Assembly: GCA_016794595.1 (NCBI GenBank)
Contig: JAEUJN010000076.1
Coordinates: forward strand, 158,749-222,748
Source: Kineosporiaceae bacterium
GTDB lineage: Bacteria; Actinomycetota; Actinomycetes; Actinomycetales; Kineosporiaceae
Length of the DNA: 64,000 bases
Direction: 5' to 3'
Part shown: positions 54,182-63,646 of the stretch, piece after piece
Numbering within the stretch: position 1 is the first letter of the stretch
Layout: each line of letters starts with the position of its first letter
Notes under the pieces: generated by a model
What the model saw: the letters and a program-made list of their open reading frames with translations, nothing else
The model's database searches: none
Told to the model about the DNA's origin: nothing
Position numbers and translations under genes: made by a program

Positions 54182-55063
54182 ATGTTGCAGACCATCGACC
54201 TGACCCGGCGTTTCGGTGACCTCTCCGCGGTCGACCAGGTGAGCCTGGACGTCCCCGGCGGGTTGTTGACCGGGTTCGTCGGGGCGAACGGTGCCGGCAA
54301 GACCACGACCATGCGCATGATCACCGGAGTCCTGGCCGTCCACGGCGGGAGCGTGCTCTGGCAGGGCCGTCCGATCACCGCGCAGGACCGTCGGCGGTTC
54401 GGCTACATGCCCGAGGAACGGGGCCTCTACCCCAAGCAACCCGTACTCGACCAACTCGTCTACCTCGGCCGGCTCACCGGGCTGAGCTCCGCCGACGCCC
54501 GCCGCCGCGCGGGGGTGCTGCTGGAGCGTTTCGGGCTGGGCGCCCGTGCGCGGGACCGGGTGGAGAAGCTCTCGCTGGGCAACCAGCAGCGCGTGCAGAT
54601 CGTGGCTGCCGTGCTGGCCTCCCCGGTGGCACTGATCCTGGACGAGCCCTTCTCCGGTCTCGATCCGGTGGCCGTCGAGCAGATGGCCGGCGTCGTGCGC
54701 GAGCACGCGGCGTCCGGGCTCCCGGTGCTGTTCTCCTCTCACCAGCTCGACCTGGTCGAGCGCCTGTGCGACCGGGTGGCCATCATGTCCGCAGGCCGCC
54801 TGGTCACCCAGGGGCGGGTCGACGACCTGCGCCGGACGCCGACCGCGCGGTACCGGCTGGTGCTGACCGGCGACGCCGGCTGGGTGCGAGGCGCGGCCGG
54901 AGTGCGAGCCCTGGACGTGGACGGGGTCTCGGCCCTGGTCGAGTTCGAGGACGCCGCCGCCGGCCGGAACCTCTTGAGCCAGGCCCTCGATCGCGGCGAC
55001 GTCCGCGAGTTCTCGCCCGTGATCCCGTCCCTGACCGAGCTCTACAAGGAGGTGGCGGCATGA
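54182..55063 (+). CDS. ABC transporter ATP-binding protein (NatA-like)
   Basis: 293 aa. Walker A GANGAGKTT, Q-loop region GYMPEERGLY, signature LSLGNQQ, Walker B VALILDEPFSGLDP and the H-switch SSHQ are all intact. The C-terminal DUF4162-like extension (TARYRLVLTGDAGWVRG onward) is typical of NatA/drug-export ATPases. It energises the permease encoded with a 4-base overlap. Likely substrates are Na+ or drugs. Confidence 0.94.
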   Translation: MLQTIDLTRRFGDLSAVDQVSLDVPGGLLTGFVGANGAGKTTTMRMITGVLAVHGGSVLWQGRPITAQDRRRFGYMPEERGLYPKQPVLDQLVYLGRLTGLSSADARRRAGVLLERFGLGARARDRVEKLSLGNQQRVQIVAAVLASPVALILDEPFSGLDPVAVEQMAGVVREHAASGLPVLFSSHQLDLVERLCDRVAIMSAGRLVTQGRVDDLRRTPTARYRLVLTGDAGWVRGAAGVRALDVDGVSALVEFEDAAAGRNLLSQALDRGDVREFSPVIPSLTELYKEVAA

Positions 55064-56295
55064 CCGCGCCCACCCGCATCTCCGGCACCACGGCTCCCCC
55101 CGTGTCCCCGGCCGAGGGCACCGAGCCCGCCCGGCAGGCCTGGCGCGTGGTCGCCCTGCGCGAGGTGATGGTCAAGCTCACCGACAAGTCCTTCGTGATC
55201 AGCACCCTGGCCACGGTGGCGCTGATCACCGGGTTGACCGTGCTACAGGCCTTCCTGGCCACCCGCACCGAGACCTACACCGTGGTGGCCACCTCGTCGG
55301 CGAGCACCATGCTGGACGCCGTCCGTGCCGGCGCCAGCACCCTGGACGACACCGTGGTCGTCGAGCCCCGCACGGTGCCGGACGACGCCGCCGCCCGGGC
55401 CGCCGTCCTGGACGGCAGCGCCGATGCCTGGCTCGCACGCGCCGACGACGGGTGGGTGCTCACCACCGACTCGGAGCCTCACCAGGACCTGGAGAGCATC
55501 GTGCAACAGGTCGTGAGCGACACCACGGTGCAGGAGAACGCCGCCCGGACGGGGGTGTCGGTCGCCGACCTCGAACGCGGTTCGCAGGTGCGGGCCGCCC
55601 TGCTGCAGGGCGACGTCGACCACGCCATGGCCGGCGAGGTGGTCGGCTTCGCCTTCGCGTTCCTGTTCTACATGGCCTCGCTGGTCTTCGGGTACACCCT
55701 GGCCGGCAGCGTGATCGAGGAGAAGCAGTCCCGCATCGTCGAGATCATCGCAACCAAGATCCCCACCCGGCAGCTGCTCGCCGGCAAGGTGATCGGCAAC
55801 ACCGCCCTGGCCATGAGCCAGCTCGTGCTCTACCTGGCCGTCGGGCTGATCGCGGTGAGCTTCACCGAGTTCAGCTCCCTGATCCCCTCCCTGACCGGCC
55901 CGATCGTGTGGTTCGTCGCCTTCTTCCTGGCCGGGTTCGTCATGCTGGCCTGCCTGTGGGCCGTGGCCGGGTCACTGGCCAGCCGCAACGAGGATCTGCA
56001 GTCGACCTCGGGGCCGCTGACCATCGTGGTGCTCGCCGTGTTCTTCGGCGGCCTGCTCTTCGAGGGCAGCTGGCAGGTGGTGGCCTCGTTCGTGCCCCCG
56101 TTCTCGTGTGTCGTGATGCCGATCCGGCTGGTCCAGCAGGACGTCCCGTGGTGGCAGATCGGGCTGTCGCTGGCAGGGCTGGTGGTGACCGCGGCCCTGA
56201 CCATTCGCCTCGGTGAGCGGCTCTACCGGCGCTCCCTGCTGCAGACCGGCGGGGGCCGGCTCAGCATGCGCCAGGCCTGGGGCGCCGACACCTGA
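55060..56295 (+). CDS. ABC-2 family exporter permease (NatB-like)
   Basis: 411 aa. An N-terminal TM helix (FVISTLATVALITGLTVLQAFL) is followed by a 150-residue extracytoplasmic loop and five more helices in the C-terminal half, e.g. VVGFAFAFLFYMASLVFGYTL and SVIEEKQSRIVEIIATKIPTRQLLAGK, the NatB/ABC2_membrane_3 pattern. ATGA overlap with the ATPase gene. With the neighbouring two-component system it may be a stress- or antibiotic-induced exporter. Confidence 0.92.
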   Translation: MTAPTRISGTTAPPVSPAEGTEPARQAWRVVALREVMVKLTDKSFVISTLATVALITGLTVLQAFLATRTETYTVVATSSASTMLDAVRAGASTLDDTVVVEPRTVPDDAAARAAVLDGSADAWLARADDGWVLTTDSEPHQDLESIVQQVVSDTTVQENAARTGVSVADLERGSQVRAALLQGDVDHAMAGEVVGFAFAFLFYMASLVFGYTLAGSVIEEKQSRIVEIIATKIPTRQLLAGKVIGNTALAMSQLVLYLAVGLIAVSFTEFSSLIPSLTGPIVWFVAFFLAGFVMLACLWAVAGSLASRNEDLQSTSGPLTIVVLAVFFGGLLFEGSWQVVASFVPPFSCVVMPIRLVQQDVPWWQIGLSLAGLVVTAALTIRLGERLYRRSLLQTGGGRLSMRQAWGADT

Positions 56296-56352
56296 GCTGC
56301 GCGACCCGCGCGGCCCCCGGGCGGATCGACCGGCGCCCGGAGGGCCACGCGG

Positions 56353-56358
56353 TATAAC
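56353..56358 (+). promoter_or_regulatory. TATAAC -10 box before arginase, probably leaderless
   Basis: TATAAC is followed by 7 bases (AAGCGCC) and then the ATG at 56366; no ribosome site can fit between. This is the only near-consensus -10 in the right third. Confidence 0.55.
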
Positions 56359-56365
56359 AAGCGCC

Positions 56366-57358
56366 ATGACCGCAGCCTCAGCGCCCGAGCCGGCACCCGA
56401 TGCGCGGACCGAGGTGAGGGCCGTGTCGCTGATCGGGGTTCCCACCGACGTCGGGGCCGGCGCCCGGGGTGCCTCCATGGGACCGGAAGCCATGCGGGTG
56501 GCCGGCCTCGTCGGCGCCCTGACCCGCCGGGGGCTGACCGTGCAGGATCGCGGCAACCTGGCCGGCCCGCCCAACCCGTGGCTGCCCCCGGTGGACGGCT
56601 ACCGCCACCTGGCCGAGGTGCTGGAGTGGAACAGCGCACTGCACGAGGCGATGTACACCGCGCTGGTCGAGGGCACCCTGCCGATCATGCTGGGCGGGGA
56701 CCACTGCCTGTCCATCGGGTCGGTCAGCGCCGCCGCCCGGTTCTGCCGTGAGACCGGCAGGCAGCTGCGGGTGATCTGGCTGGACGCGCACGCCGACTTC
56801 AACACCGCCGACGTCACCCCCAGCGGCAACATCCACGGCATGCCGGTCTCGACCCTGTGTGGCATCGGGCACCCCCAGCTCGCGGCCATCGGGGGCACCA
56901 CGCCGGCGATCCAACCCTCATGGGTGCGTCAGATCGGCATCCGCAGCGTGGACGACGCGGAGAAGCACCTGCTGCACGATCAGGAGCTGCCGGTGTTCGA
57001 CATGCGCTCCATCGACGAGAACGGCATGCGGGCCACGATGGAGGCCGTGCTCGACGGAGTGGACGAGAACACCCACCTGCACGTGAGTTTCGACGTGGAC
57101 TTCCTCGACCCCGAGATCGCGCCGGGGGTCGGGACGACGGTGCGCGGGGGTCCGACCTATCGCGAGGCCCAGCTGTGCATGGAGATGATCGCCGACACCG
57201 GGCGGCTGGGCTCGATCGACGTCACCGAACTCAACCCCGCCCTCGACCACCGCAACCTGACCGCCGAGGTGGCCGTCGACCTGGTGGAGTCGTTGTTCGG
57301 CAAGTCGACCCTGGTCCGCCGCCCGGTCACCAACGCACCTCTGCCCCACCTGCTCTGA
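56366..57358 (+). CDS. Arginase/agmatinase family ureohydrolase, likely arginase
   Basis: 330 aa. VSLIGVPTDVGAGARGASMGP, GGDHCLSIGS, WLDAHADFNT and HVSFDVDFLDPEIAPGVGT give the Mn2-binding His and Asp ligands of ureohydrolases. The VDFLDP wording and the PTDVGAGARG start favour arginase (arginine to ornithine and urea) over agmatinase. It is monocistronic, convergent with the methionine synthase gene. Confidence 0.92.
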   Translation: MTAASAPEPAPDARTEVRAVSLIGVPTDVGAGARGASMGPEAMRVAGLVGALTRRGLTVQDRGNLAGPPNPWLPPVDGYRHLAEVLEWNSALHEAMYTALVEGTLPIMLGGDHCLSIGSVSAAARFCRETGRQLRVIWLDAHADFNTADVTPSGNIHGMPVSTLCGIGHPQLAAIGGTTPAIQPSWVRQIGIRSVDDAEKHLLHDQELPVFDMRSIDENGMRATMEAVLDGVDENTHLHVSFDVDFLDPEIAPGVGTTVRGGPTYREAQLCMEMIADTGRLGSIDVTELNPALDHRNLTAEVAVDLVESLFGKSTLVRRPVTNAPLPHLL

Positions 57359-57403
57359 GGACCGTCACCCGCCGTCACCCGCCCGGCGCCTCCTCCCGAG
57401 CGG

Positions 57404-58438
57404 TCAGCGCGCCTCGGCGGCCCGTTCGGCCAGCCCGGCGGCCGCCTCCCGAACCCGGCTCAGGCGGGCCCGGGCGTCCGCCGGGGACGGCGAGCCGGCC
57501 AGCCCGCAGGCGGGGGTGAGCACCACCGAGGCCAGCAGGCCGGCGTCCAGGCCGAGGGCACGCCAGCGCCGCCACACGGCGTCCACCGTCGGGCCGGTCG
57601 CCCGGATCTCCCCGCGCGTCGGCACCACGCCGGCCCACAGCTCGAGCCCGTTCTCGATCGGGGCGGCCAGCGCCTCCCACCCCGCGCGCCCGATCGCGTC
57701 GGCGTCCAGCGACACCCCGGTGGCCCCGGTGCGCACCAGCGCGTCGACCGGCACGTCGGCCGCGCAGCAGTGCACGGTGCGCCCGACCGCGCCCGCCTCG
57801 GCGGCGGCGTCCAGGACGATCGAGAGCCCTTCAACCACAACGGGTTCGGCCACCGCGCGAATCCGGCCGAAGCCACTCGAGGTGGGCAGCCCGCCGGCCA
57901 GCACCGCGGGCAACGACGGCTCGTCCAGTTGCAGGACGACGTCCGCTGCCGGCACCAGCCGGCGCACCTGCTCCACGTGCCGGCGCACGCCCTCGGCCAG
58001 CGAGGCGACCAGGTCGCGACAGGCGCCGCGGTCGACCACCGCCCGCTCCAGGCGGGGCAGCTGGATCGAGGCCGCCAGGGTCCACGGCCCGCACACCTGC
58101 ACCTTGAGCGGGCCGGAGTACCCGTCGGCCACCTCGGCCAGCACCTCCAGGTCGGTGCGCAGGAACGAGGTCGCACGGTTCAGGTCACGTCCCGGGCGAT
58201 CGACCAGGCGCCACCCCGAGGGCTGCAGGTCCACCGGCAGCTCGACCAGGAACGCCGCTCCCCGGCCGATCAGCTCCGACCCCGGACCGCGAGCGGGCAG
58301 CTCGGGCAGGTGCGGCAGGTGCGGCTCGGGCAGCTCCCCGAACACGGTCCGCGCGCCGTCCAGCACATCGCCGCCGGGCCAGCTGCCGATTCCGCTGGCG
58401 CGTCCCGGCACGGGCAGGACGGGTGCGTCGGCGCTCAC
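57404..58438 (-). CDS. Short cobalamin-independent methionine synthase-like protein
   Basis: 344 aa. It is only the C-terminal (MetE-C/UROD-like barrel) half: GIGSWPGGDVLDGARTV, VQVCGPWTLAASIQLPR, VVLQLDEPSLPAVLAGG, VHCCAADVP with the Zn-binding His/Cys, and a late CGLAG cysteine. Such short proteins sit near mnmA, ligA and gatCAB in actinobacteria; their exact methyl donor is uncertain. GTG 58438 is used, 6 bases after a minus-strand TACGGT box, so it may be leaderless. Confidence 0.85.
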   Translation of the reverse strand: MSADAPVLPVPGRASGIGSWPGGDVLDGARTVFGELPEPHLPHLPELPARGPGSELIGRGAAFLVELPVDLQPSGWRLVDRPGRDLNRATSFLRTDLEVLAEVADGYSGPLKVQVCGPWTLAASIQLPRLERAVVDRGACRDLVASLAEGVRRHVEQVRRLVPAADVVLQLDEPSLPAVLAGGLPTSSGFGRIRAVAEPVVVEGLSIVLDAAAEAGAVGRTVHCCAADVPVDALVRTGATGVSLDADAIGRAGWEALAAPIENGLELWAGVVPTRGEIRATGPTVDAVWRRWRALGLDAGLLASVVLTPACGLAGSPSPADARARLSRVREAAAGLAERAAEAR

Positions 58439-58444
58439 GCCCCC

Positions 58445-58450
58445 ACCGTA
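58445..58450 (-). promoter_or_regulatory. TACGGT -10 box before methionine synthase gene
   Basis: On the minus strand, TACGGT is followed by GGGGGC and the GTG at 58438. The spacing matches the other leaderless promoters in this window. Confidence 0.4.
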
Positions 58451-58513
58451 GGGCGTGGCGACACCAGCGAGAACCTGGTGGCATCCGGCGCCGATCCGTT
58501 CCACGCTGGGCCC

Positions 58514-59512
58514 ATGCACCCCCAGCGACTGCCCGAGGGCCTGCGTGGACGCCCGGTGCGCCTGCCGGACGACCTGCCCGCCGTCGTCGAGTTGGTCCGC
58601 GCCTACGACGCGCACCACCTCGACCGGCCCACCGAGCCTCCTGAGTCCACCGTTGCCCAGCTCGAACAGCTGGACCACCCCGACGAGGATGTGCTGGTGG
58701 TCGAGGACGCCGCCGGGTCCCTGATCGGGCTGGCGATCTTCGAGCCGGCCGACCCGCCGGCCCACCCGGGGCCGGCGCCCGAGCACTGGTTCGACCAGTA
58801 CGTGCTGCCGGGGTACCCGGCTGCGGCCGACCTCACCTCGGCCCTGACCGGGGCGGCGCTGGCCCACACCCAGGTGGTGCTCGCGCGGGAGGGCGTGGCC
58901 AGCGCACGCCTGGAGACCGGTGCCGCCCGGGCGGACACCATCAGCGCCGAGGTGTTCGGCGCGCACGGGTTCACCCTGGAGCGCACTTTCTGGGAGATGG
59001 CCCGCCAGCTCGGCCCGGACGTCGCCGAGCCCGGCGCCGCCCCGCCCGGGGTGGTGATCCGGCAGGGCCGGCAGGAACCGGGTGACCGCGAACTCATCCA
59101 CCGCCTGGTGGACACCGCGTTCCGGGACCACTGGGGCCACGTCTCCCGGGACACTGCCACCTGGTGGACCCGGTTCGAGGCCCTGGTCGGCATCGACCCT
59201 GAGCAGTGGTGGCTGGCCGAACTGGACGGCGTGCCGGTCGGGGTGTGCCTGGGCGATGCCAGCCGGGCGGGTGAGAACGGTGGCTACGTGCGCACCCTGG
59301 GCGTGGTGCGCGAGGCGCGTGGTCGCGGCATCGCCAAGCACCTGCTGCGGGTGGCCTTCGCCGACCACCGACGGCGGGGCTGGGCCTTCAGTGCGCTGCG
59401 GGTGGACTCCACCAGCCCGACCGGGGCGCCGGCCCTCTACCGGTCGGTGGGCATGACCCCGACCGACATCCTGGACCTGTACGCGCGCACGGTGGACGCC
59501 GAGCCGTCCTGA
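58514..59512 (+). CDS. Tandem GNAT-domain acetyltransferase
   Basis: 332 aa with two GNAT domains. The first is degenerate (VRLPDDLPAVVELVRAYD through GLAIFEPAD); the second has the acetyl-CoA loop VRTLGVVREARGRGIAKHLL and SALRVDSTSPTGAPALYRSVGM, resembling mycothiol-synthase-like proteins. Substrate unknown. It starts at ATG 58514 divergently from the methionine synthase gene, with 75 bases between them. Confidence 0.87.
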   Translation: MHPQRLPEGLRGRPVRLPDDLPAVVELVRAYDAHHLDRPTEPPESTVAQLEQLDHPDEDVLVVEDAAGSLIGLAIFEPADPPAHPGPAPEHWFDQYVLPGYPAAADLTSALTGAALAHTQVVLAREGVASARLETGAARADTISAEVFGAHGFTLERTFWEMARQLGPDVAEPGAAPPGVVIRQGRQEPGDRELIHRLVDTAFRDHWGHVSRDTATWWTRFEALVGIDPEQWWLAELDGVPVGVCLGDASRAGENGGYVRTLGVVREARGRGIAKHLLRVAFADHRRRGWAFSALRVDSTSPTGAPALYRSVGMTPTDILDLYARTVDAEPS

Positions 59513-59572
59513 CCCGACCGGCGCGCACCTGCCGTCCTGACCCCGACCGGCCAGGGCCCGCACCGGAACGCG

Positions 59573-59612
59573 CTGTGGTGTCGTGCTGCTGTGGTGTTGT
59601 GCTGCTGTGGTT
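59573..59612. repeat. Tandem 16-bp repeat, about 2.5 copies
   Basis: Units CTGTGGTGTCGTGCTG (59573-59588) and CTGTGGTGTTGTGCTG (59589-59604), then a partial third copy, lie between the convergent GNAT and iolD genes. One base differs between units. It might be a slippage hotspot or part of a terminator; no stem is evident. Confidence 0.7.
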
Positions 59613-59631
59613 CCCGCGGGTCGGCTGCCCT

Positions 59632-61536
59632 TCAGACCCCGCGGCGCTGGCCGGCCATCCCCGCCTCGTGGGCCGTGCGCGCGGCCCTCACTTCGGCCCG
59701 CTCGCTGACCTCTGGCACCCCGACCTGCCAGAACGCCGAGCCCTCGGTCCAGTCGTCGGCTCGCACGCGCGTGACGACGACGGTGGTCCGGTCGGCCGCC
59801 CGCGCCACCCGCAGCGCGGCGTCCAGGTCGGCCATCGAGGCGACCTCGATCGCCTGCGCCCCCAGAGCGCGGGCGTGGGCGGCGAAGTCGACCCGCACGT
59901 TCGCCCCCGGGCCGCGCGAGTCGGCGAGCATGTTGTTGTAGGACTGGCCGCCCTGGTTGCGCTGCAACCGTTCGATCACCGCGAACCCGCCGTTGTCGCA
60001 CACCACGAGCACGAACTTTCGGCCCGAGAGCACCGAGGAGTAGATCTCGGAGTTCAGCATCAGGTACGAGCCGTCGCCGACCAGGCTGAACACCACGTCC
60101 TCCGGCCGGGCGAACGCCGCGCCCCAGGCGCCGGCGGTCTCGTACCCCATGCACGAGAAGCCGTACTCGCAGTCGAAAGTCGCGATTCCCGTACTGCGCC
60201 AGGTGATGTTGAGCTCCCCCGGCAGCCCACCGGCCGCGGTCATCACGTAGTCGTCCGGTTCGGCGACCTCGCGGACGGCGCCGACCACCTGGGCGTAGCT
60301 CGGCGGCCACACGCCGTCCGGGGTGGTGCGCGCGGTGATCAGGGCACGCAGTTCGGTGGCCGCCCGGGCCGCGCGGCCGGCCCAGTCCGGAGCCACCGAC
60401 CAGGCGTGCGGCGGTTCGCTCAGCAGCGCGTCGAGTGCGGTCAGCGACTCCCGGGCGTCCCCGACCACGGGGACGCTGTGGTGCTTGAGCGCGTCGAACC
60501 GGGCCGCGTTCAGGGTGACGATGCGCGCCTGGGGGGCGAAGCCGGTCCACGAACTCGTGGTGAAGTCCTGCAGCCGGGTGCCCACCGCCAGCACCAGATC
60601 GGCCTGCGTCACCACGTCATTGGCCGCATCGGCACCGGTCACCCCGATCGCACCGGCGTGACACGGGTGCTCGGCCAGCAGGCTCGACCGGCCGGCGACG
60701 GTCTCGACCACGGGGATCGAGTACCGCTCGGCCAGCGCCGCCAGTTCGGCCTCGGCCAGGGAGTAGTGCACCCCGCCGCCGGCGATGATCACCGGACGGC
60801 GCGCGGCACGGATCGCCTCCGCCGCGCGGGCGAGCTGGCCGAGATCCGGTCGGGGACGGGCGATCTCGTGACGGCGGGGCTCGAAGAAGGACACCGGGTA
60901 GTCGTAGGCGGTGGCCGCGACGTCCTGCGGCAGCCCGAGGAAGGCGGGCCCGCAGTCGGCCGGGTCGAGCAACGTGCCGACCAGCTGGGGCAGGCTGCCC
61001 AGCAGCTGGGCGGGGTGGTCAATCCGGTCCCAGTACTGCACCACCGGGACGAAGGTGTCATTCACGGTCAGGCCGGGGGCGCCGCGGTGCTCGACCTGCT
61101 GCAGCACCGGATCGGGCAGCCGCGAGGTGAAGGTGTCGCCGCTGATGAACAGCACCGGCAACCGGTTCGACATCGCCACGGCGGCCGCGGTGACCATGTT
61201 GGTCGCGCCGGGTCCGATCGAGGAGGTCGCCACCATCACCTGGCGGCGGCGCCGGGCCTTGGCGAACGCGGCCGCGGCCAGGCCCATGCCCTGCTCGTTC
61301 TGGGCCCGCCAGACCGGGATCTCGTCGCGGTGCACCTGCAGGCTGTGCCCCAGGCTGGTCACGTTGCCGTGCCCGAAGATCGCCAGGACGCCCGGGAACA
61401 GTGGCCCCACAGGGGATCCGGGCAGGTCGTCCTGCACGATCTGCTGGGCGATCAGGTAGCGCACCAGGGCCTCGGCGGTGGTGAGCCGGACGGTCTGCTG
61501 GATGGTCTGGACCGTCTGCTGGGTGGGCTGGTTCAT
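59632..61536 (-). CDS. iolD: 3D-(3,5/4)-trihydroxycyclohexane-1,2-dione acylhydrolase
   Basis: 634 aa of the thiamine-diphosphate enzyme family: LFPGVLAIFGHGNVTSLGHSL near the N-terminus, RAQNEQGMGLAAAAFAKA with the catalytic Glu, GPGATNMVTAAA, and the ThDP motif VGDGSYLMLNSEI (GDG...N). It cleaves the inositol-derived diketone ring. The ATG overlaps the stop of the Gfo/Idh gene (ATGA). The inositol operon ends here at the tandem repeat. Confidence 0.94.
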   Translation of the reverse strand: MNQPTQQTVQTIQQTVRLTTAEALVRYLIAQQIVQDDLPGSPVGPLFPGVLAIFGHGNVTSLGHSLQVHRDEIPVWRAQNEQGMGLAAAAFAKARRRRQVMVATSSIGPGATNMVTAAAVAMSNRLPVLFISGDTFTSRLPDPVLQQVEHRGAPGLTVNDTFVPVVQYWDRIDHPAQLLGSLPQLVGTLLDPADCGPAFLGLPQDVAATAYDYPVSFFEPRRHEIARPRPDLGQLARAAEAIRAARRPVIIAGGGVHYSLAEAELAALAERYSIPVVETVAGRSSLLAEHPCHAGAIGVTGADAANDVVTQADLVLAVGTRLQDFTTSSWTGFAPQARIVTLNAARFDALKHHSVPVVGDARESLTALDALLSEPPHAWSVAPDWAGRAARAATELRALITARTTPDGVWPPSYAQVVGAVREVAEPDDYVMTAAGGLPGELNITWRSTGIATFDCEYGFSCMGYETAGAWGAAFARPEDVVFSLVGDGSYLMLNSEIYSSVLSGRKFVLVVCDNGGFAVIERLQRNQGGQSYNNMLADSRGPGANVRVDFAAHARALGAQAIEVASMADLDAALRVARAADRTTVVVTRVRADDWTEGSAFWQVGVPEVSERAEVRAARTAHEAGMAGQRRGV

Positions 61537-62723
61537 GCCCGGTTCCCCTCACGCCAGGCCGGCACCGGTTGCCAGGTGCGGCTGTCCCAGGAATCGATCA
61601 GTGCCTGCTGCACCGCGACCACGTCGACCGCCTCGGCGAAGCCCGGCGAGAACGGCTCGCCGGTGGCCAGGGACTGCAGGAACGCGTAGTCCTCGATCGC
61701 GACCAGGTCCTCGAACCCGATCGCGTTGGCCTGCCCCGGGACGAACGCGCCGTGGAACGGGAACCGGTCCCCGCCGAACACGGTGGTGTAGCCGGTCTCG
61801 GCGTGGGTGCCGCGGCGGTAGTACTGCAACTCGTTGATCCGCTCCAGGTTCCAGGCCAGCGACCCCTCGGTGCCGTAGACCTCGAAGGCGTTCTGGCTCT
61901 CCGGGCCGACCATGGTGCGGCTGCACTCGAAGGTGCCCGTCGCCCCGCCGGCGAAGCGGCACAGCATCGAGGCGAAGTCCTCGTTCTCCACCTCGCCGTG
62001 CGGGTCCTCCGGGCGGCCACGTCCGTAGTGCGAGGCGGTGCCCTGCGGCAGGGGCCGCCGGCGGATGGTGGTCTCGCGCATGCCGATCACCTCCTCGATC
62101 GGGCCGAGCAGGAACATGGCCTGGGCGACGCTGTGGCTGAGGATGTCGCTGGTCACGCCGTAGCCGGCCTGGTCGAGCTGGAACCGCCAGCTGAGCAGTC
62201 CCAGTTCGTCGCTGCCGTACATCGACAGGAACCGCCCGCGGTAGTGGGTGATCCGGCCCAGCTGCCCCGAGGCGATCAGCTGCCGGGCGTGCAGCACCAG
62301 CGGCGCCCACAGGTAGTTGTAGCCGACCCCGGTGGCCACGCCCGCGGCCGCGGCGGCGCGGTGGGCGGCCACGGCGTGCTCGGGCTTGCCGCCGATCGGT
62401 TTCTCGCAGAACACCGCCTTCCCGGCGGCACAGGCGGCCTCGATCATCGGGATGTGCACCATGTTCGGCGCGGTCACCCAGACCGCGTCGACGTCCGGCG
62501 CGCCGACCGCCTCGGTCCAGTCCGCCACGGCCCGGGCGAACCCGAAATCGCGGACGGCGCGCTCGCGCCGCTCCGGGTCGGTGTCGGCGCAGACCACGAG
62601 CTCGGGGTCGACGGCGCGCTCGGGGAACAGCGAGGGGATGCGCAGCGCCGAACGCGAGTGCGCCTGGCCCATCCAGCCGAGCCCGAGCACGGCGATCCCG
62701 ACCCGCTGCCGTCCGCCGCTCAT
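61533..62723 (-). CDS. Gfo/Idh/MocA-family oxidoreductase in inositol operon
   Basis: 396 aa. VGIAVLGLGWMGQAHSRSAL is the NAD-binding Rossmann start, VFCEKPIGG the family EKP motif with the catalytic lysine, and a C-terminal domain with TGTFECSRTMVGPESQNAFE. It probably oxidises inositol or an inositol isomer, but I do not call it IolG since close paralogues act on scyllo-inositol or other sugars. It is coupled to iolB (ATGA) and iolD. Confidence 0.88.
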   Translation of the reverse strand: MSGGRQRVGIAVLGLGWMGQAHSRSALRIPSLFPERAVDPELVVCADTDPERRERAVRDFGFARAVADWTEAVGAPDVDAVWVTAPNMVHIPMIEAACAAGKAVFCEKPIGGKPEHAVAAHRAAAAAGVATGVGYNYLWAPLVLHARQLIASGQLGRITHYRGRFLSMYGSDELGLLSWRFQLDQAGYGVTSDILSHSVAQAMFLLGPIEEVIGMRETTIRRRPLPQGTASHYGRGRPEDPHGEVENEDFASMLCRFAGGATGTFECSRTMVGPESQNAFEVYGTEGSLAWNLERINELQYYRRGTHAETGYTTVFGGDRFPFHGAFVPGQANAIGFEDLVAIEDYAFLQSLATGEPFSPGFAEAVDVVAVQQALIDSWDSRTWQPVPAWREGNRA

Positions 62724-63646
62724 CGCGCGCTCCGAACGATGGGGCCGGCCGCACGGGTCATCGGGAGCCGGTCATCGGGCTGCTGGTCGGCCCAGCTGCC
62801 CCGGATCCAGGCGTGGGCCGGGTCGTCGCAGAACGCCATGGTGCGTTCGGGCCCGGGCCCGGCCAGCACGTTGAGGAAGTACATCGGGTACTCCGGCGGG
62901 GCCACCGACGGGCCGTGGTAGCCGTGCGGCACCAGGTACACGTCGCCGTCGTGCACGGTGACGGTCTCGTCGATGCCGCCACCGGCCCCCGTGTCCACCG
63001 TGTCCACCGAGTAGACGTGGAACAGGCCCTGCCCGTCCGGGTGGCCGTGCACCGATGCACCGCGACCGATCCGGAAGTAGTAGATCTCCTCGTTGGTCAC
63101 CGGGCAGCCGGCCAGTCCGTCGTGGCGATGCGGCGGCCAGGAGGACAGGTTGCCCCCGGGCGTGATCACCTCGCAGACGATGACCTTGTCGGCACCGGCG
63201 AAGGAGTCGGGGGTGGCGATGTTGGTCACCTGCCGGGTGGCCCGCCCGGCGCCGCGCACCTCGACCGGAACCTCATGCGCGCCAACGTGTCCCATCGGCA
63301 GGCGGCGGGTGGCCCGGGCGGTGCAGATGGCCACCTCTCCCCCGGCACCGGCCAGTTCCAGCCGCGAGCCCAGCGGCACGTACAGCCAGTCGCTGACCGC
63401 GGCGAACACGCCGTCCCGCCCGCTCAGCTGGACGGTCTCGCCGTCCACCACCGCCCGGACGTCGCGCGCCGACAGCGGGACGACGACCGCCTCCTCGCCG
63501 TCCAGCTCCCGCAGTAGCGGGCCTGCGGCGAGGTCGTGCACGCTGAGCCCGCTGTAGCGCCAACCGGCGCTCTCCGGCGTGATCCGGCAGCGCAGGCCGG
63601 GGTCCGAGGTCGACCGCAGTGTGGCCGAGGGCAGGTGCCAGGTCAT
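62720..63646 (-). CDS. iolB: 5-deoxy-glucuronate isomerase
   Basis: 308 aa bicupin: SWPPHRHDGLAG with metal-binding histidines, NEEIYYFRIGRGASVHG, and VYLVPHGYHGPSVAPPEYPMYFLNV match IolB. It opens 5-deoxyglucuronate to 2-deoxy-5-keto-gluconate after the IolD step. It overlaps both neighbours by 4 bases. Confidence 0.94.
   Translation of the reverse strand: MTWHLPSATLRSTSDPGLRCRITPESAGWRYSGLSVHDLAAGPLLRELDGEEAVVVPLSARDVRAVVDGETVQLSGRDGVFAAVSDWLYVPLGSRLELAGAGGEVAICTARATRRLPMGHVGAHEVPVEVRGAGRATRQVTNIATPDSFAGADKVIVCEVITPGGNLSSWPPHRHDGLAGCPVTNEEIYYFRIGRGASVHGHPDGQGLFHVYSVDTVDTGAGGGIDETVTVHDGDVYLVPHGYHGPSVAPPEYPMYFLNVLAGPGPERTMAFCDDPAHAWIRGSWADQQPDDRLPMTRAAGPIVRSAR

Noticed and set aside
57404..60550. 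A 1048-codon minus-strand frame
   Set aside because: Only the methionine synthase part has family motifs; the rest lies antisense to the GNAT gene and out of frame with iolD.
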